From Pseudosulfitobacter pseudonitzschiae (GTDB lineage: Bacteria; Pseudomonadota; Alphaproteobacteria; Rhodobacterales; Rhodobacteraceae), in assembly GCF_900129395.1 (NCBI RefSeq), contig NZ_FQVP01000004.1, positions 434,001-498,000 of the forward strand: a stretch of DNA of 64,000 nucleotides, read 5' to 3'. The position numbers and the translations under genes were made by a program. This document shows, one piece after another, positions 44,108 to 53,285 of this stretch. The notes beneath the pieces are model-generated. The model searched no databases. It was given only the letters and a program-made list of their open reading frames with translations, and was not told the origin of the DNA. How positions within the stretch are numbered: the first letter of the stretch is position 1; every line of letters begins with the position of its first letter.

Positions 44108-46555
44108 ATGCCCGACCTGCCCACACATGCCCGCGTCGTCATCATCGGTGGTGGTGTCATCGGGTGTTCCGTCGCCTATCACCTGACGCAACTGGGGTGG
44201 CGTGATGTCGTGCTGTTGGAACGCAAACAGCTGACCTCGGGCACCACGTGGCACGCCGCAGGGTTGATCGCACAGCTGCGCGCCTCGGCCAACATGACCA
44301 AACTGGCGAAATATTCGCAGGAGCTGTACGGCAACCTCGAGGCTGAAACTGGTGTTGCCACTGGCTTCAAGAGGGTCGGCTCAATCACCGCCGCCCTGAC
44401 GGCCGAGCGCCTGGAAGAGCTGCACCGTCAGGCTGCCATGGCCCGCGCCTTTGGTGTCGAGGTGCAGGAAATCAGCCCCTCCGAGGTCAAGGCGAAATAC
44501 CAACACCTGAACATCGACGGTGTCACGGGCGGTGTCTATCTGCCACTGGACGGGCAGGGTGATCCGTCCAACATCGCGCTGGCACTGGCCAAGGGCGCGC
44601 GGCAGCGCGGTGCGCACATCCAGGAACGCGCCGCGGTCACCAACATAACCCGCACGGGCCGCCGCGTGACCGGCGTGAAATGGCAGGGCGCGGACGGCAG
44701 CAACGGTCACATCGCCTGCGACATGATCGTGAACTGCGCGGGCATGTGGGGTCATCAGGTCGGGCGGATGGCCGGGGTGAACGTGCCGCTGCAAGCCTGC
44801 GAACATTTCTACATCGTCTCCGAAGTGATCCCCGGCCTGACCCAGATGCCGGTGCTGCGCGTTCCCGACGAATGCGCCTACTTCAAGGAAGACGCGGGCA
44901 AGATCCTGCTGGGCGCGTTCGAACCGGTCAGCAAGCCATGGGCGGTAAACGGCATTCCACACGACTTTGAATTCGACCAACTGCCCGAAGACTTCGATCA
45001 TTTCGAACCGATCCTTGAAGCGGCAGTCAACCGGATGCCGATGCTGGCCGACGCGGGCATTCACACGTTCTTCAACGGTCCCGAAAGCTTTACGCCAGAC
45101 GATGCCTATCACCTTGGCCTTGCGCCCGAGATGGGCAACGTCTGGGTCGCGGCAGGCTTCAACTCGATCGGCATCCAGTCGGCGGGCGGGGCCGGGATGG
45201 CGCTGGCGCAATGGATGGAAGCGGGCGAGAAACCTTTCGATCTGGGTGATGTGGACATCGCGCGGATGCAGCCATTTCAGGGCAACAAGACCTATCTCGC
45301 CGCCCGCTCCACCGAAACGCTGGGGCTTTTGTACGCGGACCACTTCCCGTACCGCCAGAAGGCCACCGCACGCGGTATCCGCCGCACGCCGTTCCACCAT
45401 CACCTGCTGGAACAGGGGGCGGTCATGGGCGAACTGGCCGGGTGGGAGCGGGCCAACTGGTACGCCAACCCCGGCCAGACGCCGGAATATGCCTATAGCT
45501 GGAAGCGCCAGCCGTTTTTCGACAACATCGCCGCCGAACACCGTGCCGTGCGCGAGAATGTCGGCATTTACGACATGTCGTCCTTTGGCAAGATCCGGGT
45601 CGAAGGGCCGGACGCCTGCGCCTTTCTCAACCACATCGGCGGCGGGCAGTATGACGTGCCCGTGGGACGCATCGTCTATACGCAGTTCCTGAACCCGCGC
45701 GGCGGGATCGAGGCGGACGTGACCGTGACCCGTCTGAGTGAAACCGCCTATCTGGTCGTCACCCCCGCGGCCACACGGCTGGCCGACCAGACGTGGATGA
45801 TGCGCCACAAGGGGGATCACAACGTGGTGCTGACCGACGTGACCGCGGGCGAGGCGGTGTTGGCCGTCATGGGCCCCAACGCGCGCAGGCTGTTGCAGAT
45901 GGTGTCACCTGCTGACTTTAGCAATGACACCAATCCCTTTGGCACCGCGCAAGAGATCGAGATCGGCATGGCGCTGGCCCGCGTGCACCGCGTGACCTAT
46001 GTGGGCGAGCTGGGCTGGGAGGTGTACATCAGCGCCGATATGGCAGGCCACGTGTTCGAGGTGCTGCACGCCGCAGGGCAGCAGATGGGGGCAAAGCTGT
46101 GCGGAATGCACATGATGGACACCTGCCGGATGGAAAAGGGGTTCCGTCATTTCGGCCATGACATCACCGCCGAGGATCATGTTCTGGAAGCGGGCCTTGG
46201 CTTTGCGGTCAAGCTGGACAAACCGGCCTTTGTCGGGCGTGACGCGCTGCTGCGCAAGAAGGAGGCGGGGCTGGAGCGTCGTCTGGTGCAGTTTCGCCTG
46301 ACCGACCCCGAACCGCTGCTTTATCACAACGAGCCTGTGCTGCGGGATGGCAAGATCGTGGGGCAGCTCAGTTCGGGGGCGTATGGTCATCACCTTGGTG
46401 CGGCCATGGGCATGGCTTATGTGCCGTGCGCGGGGCAAACCGTGGACGAAGTGCTGGCGTCATCCTATGAAATAGACGTGGCAGGCCGTCGTTACGCAGC
46501 GGAAGTATCGCTGAAGCCCTTCTATGATCCGACAGGTGCGCGTACCAAGGTCTGA
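44108..46555 (+). CDS. Dimethylglycine/sarcosine dehydrogenase-like flavoprotein with GcvT domain (paralogue 2), 815 aa
   Basis: Same domain order as paralogue 1: FAD motif VVIIGGGVIGCSVAYHLTQLG, TTWHAAGLIAQLRAS with the probable FAD-linking His, FAD-contact GFNSIGIQSAGGAG, and C-terminal GcvT domain with YVGELGWEVYIS and DTCRMEKGFRHFGHDI. It looks closer to classic sarcosine/dimethylglycine dehydrogenases than paralogue 1. The two differ widely in sequence, so they likely act on successive N-methyl substrates. CGGAGA precedes ATG 44108, 43 bases after the interrupted methyltransferase. Confidence 0.9.
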   Translation: MPDLPTHARVVIIGGGVIGCSVAYHLTQLGWRDVVLLERKQLTSGTTWHAAGLIAQLRASANMTKLAKYSQELYGNLEAETGVATGFKRVGSITAALTAERLEELHRQAAMARAFGVEVQEISPSEVKAKYQHLNIDGVTGGVYLPLDGQGDPSNIALALAKGARQRGAHIQERAAVTNITRTGRRVTGVKWQGADGSNGHIACDMIVNCAGMWGHQVGRMAGVNVPLQACEHFYIVSEVIPGLTQMPVLRVPDECAYFKEDAGKILLGAFEPVSKPWAVNGIPHDFEFDQLPEDFDHFEPILEAAVNRMPMLADAGIHTFFNGPESFTPDDAYHLGLAPEMGNVWVAAGFNSIGIQSAGGAGMALAQWMEAGEKPFDLGDVDIARMQPFQGNKTYLAARSTETLGLLYADHFPYRQKATARGIRRTPFHHHLLEQGAVMGELAGWERANWYANPGQTPEYAYSWKRQPFFDNIAAEHRAVRENVGIYDMSSFGKIRVEGPDACAFLNHIGGGQYDVPVGRIVYTQFLNPRGGIEADVTVTRLSETAYLVVTPAATRLADQTWMMRHKGDHNVVLTDVTAGEAVLAVMGPNARRLLQMVSPADFSNDTNPFGTAQEIEIGMALARVHRVTYVGELGWEVYISADMAGHVFEVLHAAGQQMGAKLCGMHMMDTCRMEKGFRHFGHDITAEDHVLEAGLGFAVKLDKPAFVGRDALLRKKEAGLERRLVQFRLTDPEPLLYHNEPVLRDGKIVGQLSSGAYGHHLGAAMGMAYVPCAGQTVDEVLASSYEIDVAGRRYAAEVSLKPFYDPTGARTKV

Positions 46556-46616
46556 CGGCTCTGGTGCACCCTGAACGCGGGTGCTAGGCAACAGGCACAC
46601 CATCAGGACAGACACC

Positions 46617-47537
46617 ATGCGCACGCCCCCCGCACCGAATGTAAACCCTGCCAGCGGGGACACGGCCCGGGGCCTTGGCTTCGCGCTCGGTGCCTATGTC
46701 CTGTGGGGCTTTCTGCCGCTGTACCTGAAGGCTGTCAGCCACGTGCCCGCCGCCGAAATTGTCGCGCACAGGATCATCTGGGCGGTGCCGATTGCAGGTG
46801 CGCTGCTGATATTCCTTGGCCGCACCCGCGACATCCGCACTGCACTGCGCAGTCCGCGTACGCTGGCGATGGGCTGTGTCACCGCTGCGCTGATCACCAT
46901 CAACTGGGGCATCTACGTCTGGGCCATTGCAGCAGACCGCGCGCTGGATGCGGCATTGGGCTATTACATCAACCCGCTGTTCAGCGTGGCACTGGGCGCT
47001 TTGTTGCTGGGCGAAAAGCTGGACAAGCTGCAACTGGCTGCGGTGGCGCTGGCGCTGTGCGCTGTTGTCGTGCTGGCGACCACGCTGGGGGCGGTGCCGT
47101 GGGCGGCCATCGGCCTTACGGTCACCTGGGGCTTTTACGCTTTGGCCAAGAAACAACTGCCCATCGGTCCGAACCAGGGGTTCCTGCTGGAAGTGTTGAT
47201 CCTGCTGCTGCCTGCATCGGCCTATGTCGGCTATCTGACGGCCACCGGCCAGGGGCATTTCATGGCAGGCAACAGCAACGATACGTGGCTGCTGTTGGGC
47301 TGCGGCCTGGTCACGGCGGTGCCGCTGATTCTCTATGCCAACGGGGCAAAGGGGTTGCGCCTGACCACCATCGGCGTGTTGCAGTACATCGCGCCGACGA
47401 TGATCTTTCTGGTGGCGGTCTTTGTCTTCAAGGAACCCTTCGGCCAGGCGCGGATGATTGCCTTTCCGATGATCTGGGGCGCACTTGTGCTGTACACTAT
47501 CTCGATGGTCCGGCAGATGCGCGGCCGCCGCGCCTAG
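46617..47537 (+). CDS. rarD: RarD-type EamA-family permease, 306 aa
   Basis: Inner-membrane transporter with ten predicted hydrophobic segments and the RarD signature ALGAYVLWGFLPLYLKAVSHV, HRIIWAVP and GYYINPLFSVALGALLLGE (residues 116-134). Family members (RarD/YojE) are poorly characterised; chloramphenicol resistance is reported for some, metabolite export is likely. ATG 46617 has AGGA upstream; GTG 46581 in frame is less likely. Its TAG stop shares CTAG with the convergent NTF2-like gene. Confidence 0.88.
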   Translation: MRTPPAPNVNPASGDTARGLGFALGAYVLWGFLPLYLKAVSHVPAAEIVAHRIIWAVPIAGALLIFLGRTRDIRTALRSPRTLAMGCVTAALITINWGIYVWAIAADRALDAALGYYINPLFSVALGALLLGEKLDKLQLAAVALALCAVVVLATTLGAVPWAAIGLTVTWGFYALAKKQLPIGPNQGFLLEVLILLLPASAYVGYLTATGQGHFMAGNSNDTWLLLGCGLVTAVPLILYANGAKGLRLTTIGVLQYIAPTMIFLVAVFVFKEPFGQARMIAFPMIWGALVLYTISMVRQMRGRRA

Positions 47538-47944
47538 CTGATCGCCTCGCGAAAGGTGGCAAAGCTGGGGTCCTTGGCGATCCGCGCCATCATCGCCTCG
47601 CGCAGCGCGCCGACCGTTTTGTACGGGCGCATGACCACTTCGAACTCCTGGATCAACCCGGCATCGTTCAGCGTGATCAGGTCGACGCCCACCGCATCCA
47701 GCCCATCGACCTTGCACTGGAACTCCAGCATCCAGTCGCGCCCTTCGCCCAAGGTGCGGCGATAGGAGAAATCGGTGAAAACCGCATTCACATGCCCGAT
47801 CACCGCCGCCACCGCCGCGCGCCCGGTCCATGTCTTCCAATAGGTCGGCGGCATGAACCGGATGTCTTCGGCGAACAGCGGCAGAATCGCGTCGTCGTTC
47901 TTTGCCAGAACCGCATCGTGGAAAGCTTGGACAGTTGCGTGCAT
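47534..47944 (-). CDS. Nuclear transport factor 2 (SnoaL)-like protein, 136 aa
   Basis: Small cone-shaped NTF2-like domain: VQAFHDAVLAKNDDAILPLFAEDIRFMPPTYWKTWTGR (residues 5-42) and the LITLNDAGLIQEFEVVMRP strand pair. This fold includes ketosteroid isomerases, dehydratases and ligand-binding proteins; the substrate is unknown. AAAGG lies 8 bases before ATG 47944. Confidence 0.84.
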   Translation of the reverse strand: MHATVQAFHDAVLAKNDDAILPLFAEDIRFMPPTYWKTWTGRAAVAAVIGHVNAVFTDFSYRRTLGEGRDWMLEFQCKVDGLDAVGVDLITLNDAGLIQEFEVVMRPYKTVGALREAMMARIAKDPSFATFREAIS

Positions 47945-48000
47945 TTGGGGGGCCTTTCATCATGGGTTGAAACCACAGCCTACATCTGGAAAGCAGCGGC

Positions 48001-48648
48001 ATGGAAACTGTTTATGCGCCCCCGACCGATCCGCTGGTCTTTTTGCACGACGATGCCGACATTGTCGTCGTCGACAAACCTGCGGGCCTGCTCAGCGTGC
48101 CGGGACGGGGCGACCATCTGGCCGATTGCCTGATCACCCGCGTCCAGGCCGTGTTTCCAACCGCGCTGGTGGTGCATCGGCTGGACCGTGACACCAGCGG
48201 GGTCATGATCTTTGCCCTGTCGCCCCACGCGCAACGCAACCTGTCGACACAGTTCGCCGAGCGGAAAACGCAAAAGGCCTATGTGGCGCTGGTGCAGGGC
48301 GAACCCGAAGAAGACAAAGGCACCATCGACCTGCCGGTGATTGTGGACTGGCCGAACCGCCCGCTGCAAAAGGTCTGTCACGAGACCGGCAAGCCCGCCG
48401 TGACCGACTGGCGCCTGGTCAAACGGCACGGTGACAGCGCGCGGATGCGGCTTGTACCGCACACGGGCCGCACCCATCAGTTGCGCGTGCATATGCTGGC
48501 GTTGGGGCATCCGATTCTGGGCGATCCGTTTTATGCACACGGGGCCGCCGCCGATTACCCGCGCATGATGCTGCACGCCGAGGAACTGCGCGTGAAGCAC
48601 CCCGAGAGCGGAAAATCGATCCGCTTTCGCGCCAAGGCGCCGTTTTAG
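48001..48648 (+). CDS. rluA: RluA-family pseudouridine synthase, 215 aa
   Basis: Converts uridine to pseudouridine in 23S rRNA (and tRNA for RluA). Catalytic Asp62 in HRLDRDTSGVM, DKPAGLLSVPGRG before it, and GRTHQLRVHMLALGHPILGD after. It lacks an S4 domain and matches the short RluA type. Convergent with the fucosyltransferase gene, sharing the 4 bases TTAG at the stops. Confidence 0.93.
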   Translation: METVYAPPTDPLVFLHDDADIVVVDKPAGLLSVPGRGDHLADCLITRVQAVFPTALVVHRLDRDTSGVMIFALSPHAQRNLSTQFAERKTQKAYVALVQGEPEEDKGTIDLPVIVDWPNRPLQKVCHETGKPAVTDWRLVKRHGDSARMRLVPHTGRTHQLRVHMLALGHPILGDPFYAHGAAADYPRMMLHAEELRVKHPESGKSIRFRAKAPF

Positions 48649-49496
48649 GCGGTTGTGCCGACGCTGATCCAGCGCGCGGGCAGAATGTCGGGGTTGGACA
48701 TGGACGTATCGGCAAACCACCTTGAGGGACCTGCCACGATGCTGTCTGGCGTCTCGCCCAACCATGCCGCCCACCAGCTGAAGGAAGAATTGGCGATGAT
48801 GTTGTGCTGGCACAGGGACATCAGGCGCAGGTCTTCGTAGTCGGCGTCGGGGCCGTTAGAATCCACCACAACCTTGTCGAAAGGCAGCGGCAGGTTGGCC
48901 TTGGCCCAGTCGGGATCGTCCGAGAACACATAAACGGTGGGGTCTCCATCCATACGTATGCGAATGGCAGCAAGCGCCGCGTCGTAATACGACTGATCGC
49001 ACAGCGCCATGGTGTTGACCTGAACATAGTCCCCACGCCGCACGTGCAATGCCACCGACGGCCCACTGGCGATGCGCGCGGCCATTTCCGCGTTCTGCGC
49101 CGACATCGGCGTGCGAAAGACAAAGGCGCTGCGCAGCGTGTCGGCGATGTCGGCAAAATACTGCTCCGACTGCCAGTAGCCATGCAAATAGCTGTCATCG
49201 GCCCAATGTGCGAAGTCCGGATTATACCCCAGCCCCTTCTCACGTCGGATGCGCGGCCGCTTTCCCAACCCGCGCCACGCCGCATAGGCAAGCGGCTGCT
49301 GGTGTTTCGCAGGGGGCAACGGTGCCTCGCCCAGATCGGGCAGGTCGAACACCCGCAACAACGTGCCATCTCCCTTATGCAGCGCCGTGCGATCGTCCAG
49401 CACCACGCGCGTGCCCAGCCGCTCGGCCAGCGCACGGGCTGCGGCATATTGGAACATCTGGTTGCCCAAACGACCGTGCAATCTGGAAAAAATCAT
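48645..49496 (-). CDS. Alpha-1,2-fucosyltransferase-like GT11 glycosyltransferase, 283 aa
   Basis: Transfers fucose (or a related sugar) from GDP-fucose to cell-surface glycans. GT11 motifs: GRLGNQMFQYAAARALAERLG at the N-terminus (residues 8-28), HVRRGDYV near residue 150, and NIIANSSFSWWAAWLG near the C-terminus. Presence suggests a fucosylated O-antigen or capsule, although no other fucose gene is seen nearby. Divergent from the FkbM methyltransferase across 79 bp. Confidence 0.92.
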   Translation of the reverse strand: MIFSRLHGRLGNQMFQYAAARALAERLGTRVVLDDRTALHKGDGTLLRVFDLPDLGEAPLPPAKHQQPLAYAAWRGLGKRPRIRREKGLGYNPDFAHWADDSYLHGYWQSEQYFADIADTLRSAFVFRTPMSAQNAEMAARIASGPSVALHVRRGDYVQVNTMALCDQSYYDAALAAIRIRMDGDPTVYVFSDDPDWAKANLPLPFDKVVVDSNGPDADYEDLRLMSLCQHNIIANSSFSWWAAWLGETPDSIVAGPSRWFADTSMSNPDILPARWISVGTTA

Positions 49497-49575
49497 GACG
49501 CTGCCTTGGTTAGCGGTTATCTGTCAGGATTGAATACGCGCTTTCGTGGCATCGAACCATATCAAAGGGGCACAC

Positions 49576-50250
49576 ATGAGCATCAAGAGCGAACTGATCA
49601 AACTGTGGAACATCGCCACCAGCCCATCGTACCGCGCGGCGCGTGCGCCTTATCGGGCATTTCGCAAGGCACATGGCGGGACCACGCCGGTGCAGTTTTC
49701 ACGGGTCCAGCCGGGGGATGTGGTGTTGGATATCGGTGGGTATGTCGGTGACTGGTCGGATCAGATGACGACCCGATATGGTGTCGTCTCTCATGTGTTC
49801 GAACCGCACCCCAGCTTTGCCAACGCGATGGCGGAACGGTTTGCAGGCAATGAAAACGTCCTTGTGCATGCCTATGCCATTGGCAGTGAGGATGGCGTGC
49901 TGGAGCTGTCCGATCAGGCCAACGCGTCTTCTGCCCTGATCCGAGAGGGCCCGACCGTGACCGGTATGGTCAAGGCGTTTGGTCCCGTTGTCGAAGGACT
50001 GGGGCTGTCTGATGTCGCGGTGGTCAAGATGAACATCGAAGGCGGCGAATATGATCTGTTGCCTGCGATGATCGACAGCGGGTTCATGCAACATGTCGAT
50101 ACGTTGATGGTGCAGTTTCACAAATACGGCCCCGACGATGTGGCGCGGCGCGATGCAATCCGCGCGGGGCTGTCGCGCACGCATGTGTGCGAATGGGCCT
50201 ATCCCTTCGTTTGGGAACAGTGGGCCAGAAAAACACCGGAAATGACCTGA
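49576..50250 (+). CDS. FkbM-family SAM-dependent methyltransferase, 224 aa
   Basis: Rossmann-fold O-methyltransferase. SAM motif I VVLDIGGYVGDWSDQM, acidic EPHPSFANAM and the FkbM motif VVKMNIEGGEYDLLPAM. FkbM-type enzymes often methylate sugars of surface polysaccharides; divergence from the GT11 gene fits that. ATG 49576 has AAAGGGG 5 bases upstream. Confidence 0.9.
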   Translation: MSIKSELIKLWNIATSPSYRAARAPYRAFRKAHGGTTPVQFSRVQPGDVVLDIGGYVGDWSDQMTTRYGVVSHVFEPHPSFANAMAERFAGNENVLVHAYAIGSEDGVLELSDQANASSALIREGPTVTGMVKAFGPVVEGLGLSDVAVVKMNIEGGEYDLLPAMIDSGFMQHVDTLMVQFHKYGPDDVARRDAIRAGLSRTHVCEWAYPFVWEQWARKTPEMT

Positions 50251-50261
50251 CAGAAATGACA

Positions 50262-50287
50262 AAGGGCGAAGGAAATCCTTCGCCCTT
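50262..50287. terminator. Bidirectional hairpin between FkbM and aldehyde dehydrogenase genes
   Basis: AAGGGCGAAGG (50262-50272) pairs with CCTTCGCCCTT (50277-50287) around a 4-base loop. It lies between convergent stops at 50250 and 50315; the tails are only moderately T-rich. Confidence 0.75.
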
Positions 50288-50314
50288 GTCTGTTGCGTTG
50301 TCGTAAGTCCGCGC

Positions 50315-51754
50315 TTATTCGGCAGCCCAGCCAGAGACTGCCTTGACCTCGAGGAAGTCCTCGATGCCCCAGACGCCGCCTTCGCGGCCATTGCCCGACT
50401 GCTTCATGCCGCCAAAGGGTGAACCTGCCGCGCGGCTGGTGCCGTTCATCTCGACCATGCCCGACCGCAACTGTTTCGCCAGACGGTTGGCGCGTGCGCC
50501 GTCCTGTGTCTGGACATAGTTGGTCAGACCGTAAACCGTGTCGTTGGCAATCTCGACCGCCTCTTCTTCGGTGTCGAAGGGGATGATCGACAGCACGGGG
50601 CCAAAGATTTCCTCGCGCGCGATGGTCATGTCGGGGTTCACGTCGGCAAAGACGGTCGGTTTGACATAAAAGCCGCGGTTCATCCCTTCGGGACGGCCCG
50701 TGCCACCGGCGATCAGGCGGGCGCCTTCGTCGATGCCCTTCTGGATCAGGTCCTGGATCTTGTTCCACTGCACTTCGTTCACCACGGGACCGATGTGCTT
50801 GCCCTCTTCCGAGGCGGGACCGACTGTGACCTGATTGGCCACGGCTGCGGCTTCTTCGACGGCGCGGTCGTACACGCCGCGCTGAACCAGCATACGGCTG
50901 GGCGCGTTGCACGACTGGCCGGTGTTGTTCATCATGTGAAGAACACCGCGTTTCACGGCCTTGTCGTCGGCATCGTCAAAGATCAGGTTGGCGCCTTTGC
51001 CACCCAGCTCCAGATGCACACGTTTCAGCGTATCGGCGGCGTTTTTCGAAATCAGCGTGCCCGCGCGGGTCGAGCCGGTAAAGCTGACCATATCCACGTC
51101 CTTGTGCCCGGTCAGAGTGTTGCCGACACCGGCACCGTCGCCGTTGACCAGGTTGAACACACCGGCGGGGAACCCTGCCTCGTCCATCAACTCGGCAAAG
51201 ATCATCGCGTTCAGCGGGCTTTCCTCGGACGGTTTCAGGACCATGGTGCAGCCTGCGATGGCCGCAGCACCCACCTTCAGCGTGACCTGGTTCATCGGCC
51301 AGTTCCACGGCGTGATCAGCGCCGCAACGCCAACCGCTTCATAGATGATGCGGTCGTTCGGCGCGTGATCGCCCAGCGGGCGAACAAAGTCGAACTTTTT
51401 CGCCGCAGCGATAAAGTTGGACAGGTGCCACGTACCGGCCCCCACTTGCGAGGCTTTCGACATGGAAATGGGCGCGCCCATTTCGGTGCTCATGGCGGCG
51501 GCCAGATCGTCGGCGCGGGCCTTGTAAACCTCGACCAGCTTTTCGACCAGCGCGATACGCTCTTCTGCAGGCGTGGCCATCCAGCCCGGCAATGCGGCCT
51601 TGGCTGCGGCAACGGCCGCGTCGACATCGGCCTTGCCACCCAGTGAAATTACGGCGCATGGCTCTTCGGTCGACGGGTCGATGACGTTGTGGTCCTTGCC
51701 CTCGATCGGAGCAACCCATTTGCCATTGATGTAAAAGTCGCGTTTCTCCAGCAT
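50315..51754 (-). CDS. NAD(P)-dependent aldehyde dehydrogenase, 479 aa
   Basis: Oxidises an aldehyde to its acid. PWNWPMNQV, the glycine motif FTGSTRAGTLISKN, catalytic Glu in LELGGKGANLI and catalytic Cys in NNTGQSCNAPSRM are visible; the C-terminal PFGGMKQSGNGREGG fits broad-range ALDHs. Substrate not predictable. GGAGG lies 9 bases before ATG 51754; an in-frame open stretch further upstream crosses the peroxiredoxin gene and is rejected. Divergent from that peroxiredoxin. Confidence 0.94.
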   Translation of the reverse strand: MLEKRDFYINGKWVAPIEGKDHNVIDPSTEEPCAVISLGGKADVDAAVAAAKAALPGWMATPAEERIALVEKLVEVYKARADDLAAAMSTEMGAPISMSKASQVGAGTWHLSNFIAAAKKFDFVRPLGDHAPNDRIIYEAVGVAALITPWNWPMNQVTLKVGAAAIAGCTMVLKPSEESPLNAMIFAELMDEAGFPAGVFNLVNGDGAGVGNTLTGHKDVDMVSFTGSTRAGTLISKNAADTLKRVHLELGGKGANLIFDDADDKAVKRGVLHMMNNTGQSCNAPSRMLVQRGVYDRAVEEAAAVANQVTVGPASEEGKHIGPVVNEVQWNKIQDLIQKGIDEGARLIAGGTGRPEGMNRGFYVKPTVFADVNPDMTIAREEIFGPVLSIIPFDTEEEAVEIANDTVYGLTNYVQTQDGARANRLAKQLRSGMVEMNGTSRAAGSPFGGMKQSGNGREGGVWGIEDFLEVKAVSGWAAE

Positions 51755-51887
51755 GATAATGCCTCCATTGCGGATCATGATTTGCGCGCACTGTGTCACC
51801 GGACCAAATGACACGCAAGTCAGGGGATGCAAGGCAAGCAAAGCCACACTACATTGTGCAATAGAATTCAAACTAGGAGGACCATTC

Positions 51888-52541
51888 ATGTCCCTGCGCA
51901 TCAACGACACCATTCCCGACCTGACCGTCGAAACCGACCAGGGCAGCTTTGGCCTGCACGACTGGATCGGCGACAGCTGGGCTATCCTGTTTTCGCACCC
52001 CAAGGATTTCACGCCCGTCTGCACCACCGAATTCGGTGCGGTTGCGCAGCTGTCCGATGAATGGGCCAAGCGCGGCACAAAGGTGATCGGCGTCAGCGTC
52101 GACGGTGTGGAAGACCACAAGAAGTGGAAGGGCGACATCGAATCCTCGTCGGGCGCCAAGGCCGGTTTCCCGATCATCGCTGACAGTGGTCTGGAGGTTT
52201 CCAAAGCCTTCGACATGCTGCCCGCCGAGGCCTATCTGCCCGACGGTCGCACCCCCAATGACAGCGCGACGGTGCGGTCGGTGTTCATCATCGGCCCCGA
52301 CAAAAAGCTGAAGCTGTCGATGACCTATCCCATGACCGTGGGCCGCAACTTTGCCGAAGTGCTGCGCGCGCTGGACGCCTTGCAAACATCGACCGGCCAC
52401 GGCGTTGCGACACCTGCGAACTGGAACGTCGGCGATGACGTGATCATTCCCGCGACCGTGTCCAACGAAGACGCCAAGGCCAAGTTCGGTGATTTCGAAA
52501 CCGTCCTGCCCTACCTGCGCAAGGCACCGCTGCCCAAGTAA
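51888..52541 (+). CDS. 1-Cys peroxiredoxin (Prx6 type), 217 aa
   Basis: Reduces peroxides with Cys45 in HPKDFTPVCTTEFG. The second half (YPMTVGRNFAEVLRALDALQ and PANWNVGDDVIIP) is the dimerisation arm of Prx6-like enzymes. AGGAGG lies 7 bases before ATG 51888. The 133-bp divergent region to the ALDH holds arms ATTG/CAAT in ATTGTGCAAT near 51852; a regulator site there is possible but weak. Confidence 0.93.
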   Translation: MSLRINDTIPDLTVETDQGSFGLHDWIGDSWAILFSHPKDFTPVCTTEFGAVAQLSDEWAKRGTKVIGVSVDGVEDHKKWKGDIESSSGAKAGFPIIADSGLEVSKAFDMLPAEAYLPDGRTPNDSATVRSVFIIGPDKKLKLSMTYPMTVGRNFAEVLRALDALQTSTGHGVATPANWNVGDDVIIPATVSNEDAKAKFGDFETVLPYLRKAPLPK

Positions 52542-52543
52542 GC

Positions 52544-53245
52544 TTAGGTTTGCGGTTGCGCGGCCACCGCGCGCCGATACCGCCAGCGATTGATCTCCCG
52601 CATCAGCTTGCCGCTGGTGCGGGTTTTCTTTTGGATTGTCGATCCGCCCAGGTCCGCCGTCAGTTCCCGCACCCCGTTGGGCAGAATGGTATGGACACGC
52701 TGGCCATGAACCCAATGCATTTGCAAAAACGTGTCTACGGGCCGGTCCAGCACATCGGTCACCGCCAGCAACCGCACCGCGGCGTTGCGCCCCACCACCT
52801 GAAACACGGTCTGAAGGCCGATGACGCGCGGCAGCATCAGCGTGCAGGGACCATCGCTGGCCTCCACCTTTGCTGCTGTCTCGCGGTCCTTGGCCGGTAT
52901 GCGAATAAAGCTGTCCGCAGTGGCGTGACCGGCAATCAGCGCCTGCACATGCGGCCAATGTGATGTATCCAGCGCCAGGTCATCCTCGGCGATCAGCGCA
53001 TACTCCCAGTCTTCGTCCACAATCCGCTGCCAGCAGGCGCGATGCGACAGGAAACAGCCAACTTCACCCGCGCCGATGGGAAAAGGATAGTGCGGCTGGT
53101 GAATGTCGCCGTTTGCCGGTGTCACGCCCGCATCTGCACCGCGCACGGCTTCGATCACCTGGGCGTCGGGTAGGGTTTGCAACAACACCTCGACGTTGGC
53201 GCGGCGCCGTGTGGCGCTGGACATATGGACGATCAGCGAATGCAT
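52544..53245 (-). CDS. Glycosyltransferase family 25 protein, 233 aa
   Basis: Sugar transferase of the LPS-type GT25 family. Features: a start of the form MHSLIVHMSSATRRRANVEVLL (residues 1-22), GEVGCFLSHRACWQRIVD and the acidic metal-binding ALIAEDDLALD. Likely modifies LPS or other surface glycan. It overlaps nothing and is convergent with the peroxiredoxin gene, 2 bases apart. Confidence 0.88.
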   Translation of the reverse strand: MHSLIVHMSSATRRRANVEVLLQTLPDAQVIEAVRGADAGVTPANGDIHQPHYPFPIGAGEVGCFLSHRACWQRIVDEDWEYALIAEDDLALDTSHWPHVQALIAGHATADSFIRIPAKDRETAAKVEASDGPCTLMLPRVIGLQTVFQVVGRNAAVRLLAVTDVLDRPVDTFLQMHWVHGQRVHTILPNGVRELTADLGGSTIQKKTRTSGKLMREINRWRYRRAVAAQPQT

Positions 53246-53285
53246 CGCCGCATGGCTAGCGTGTCTGACCGCCCCACACCAGTGG

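Noticed and set aside
51755-52216. An N-terminal extension of the aldehyde dehydrogenase frame across the peroxiredoxin gene
   Set aside because: GGAGG and the family start MLEKRDFYINGKW define ATG 51754; the extension is antisense to the peroxiredoxin.
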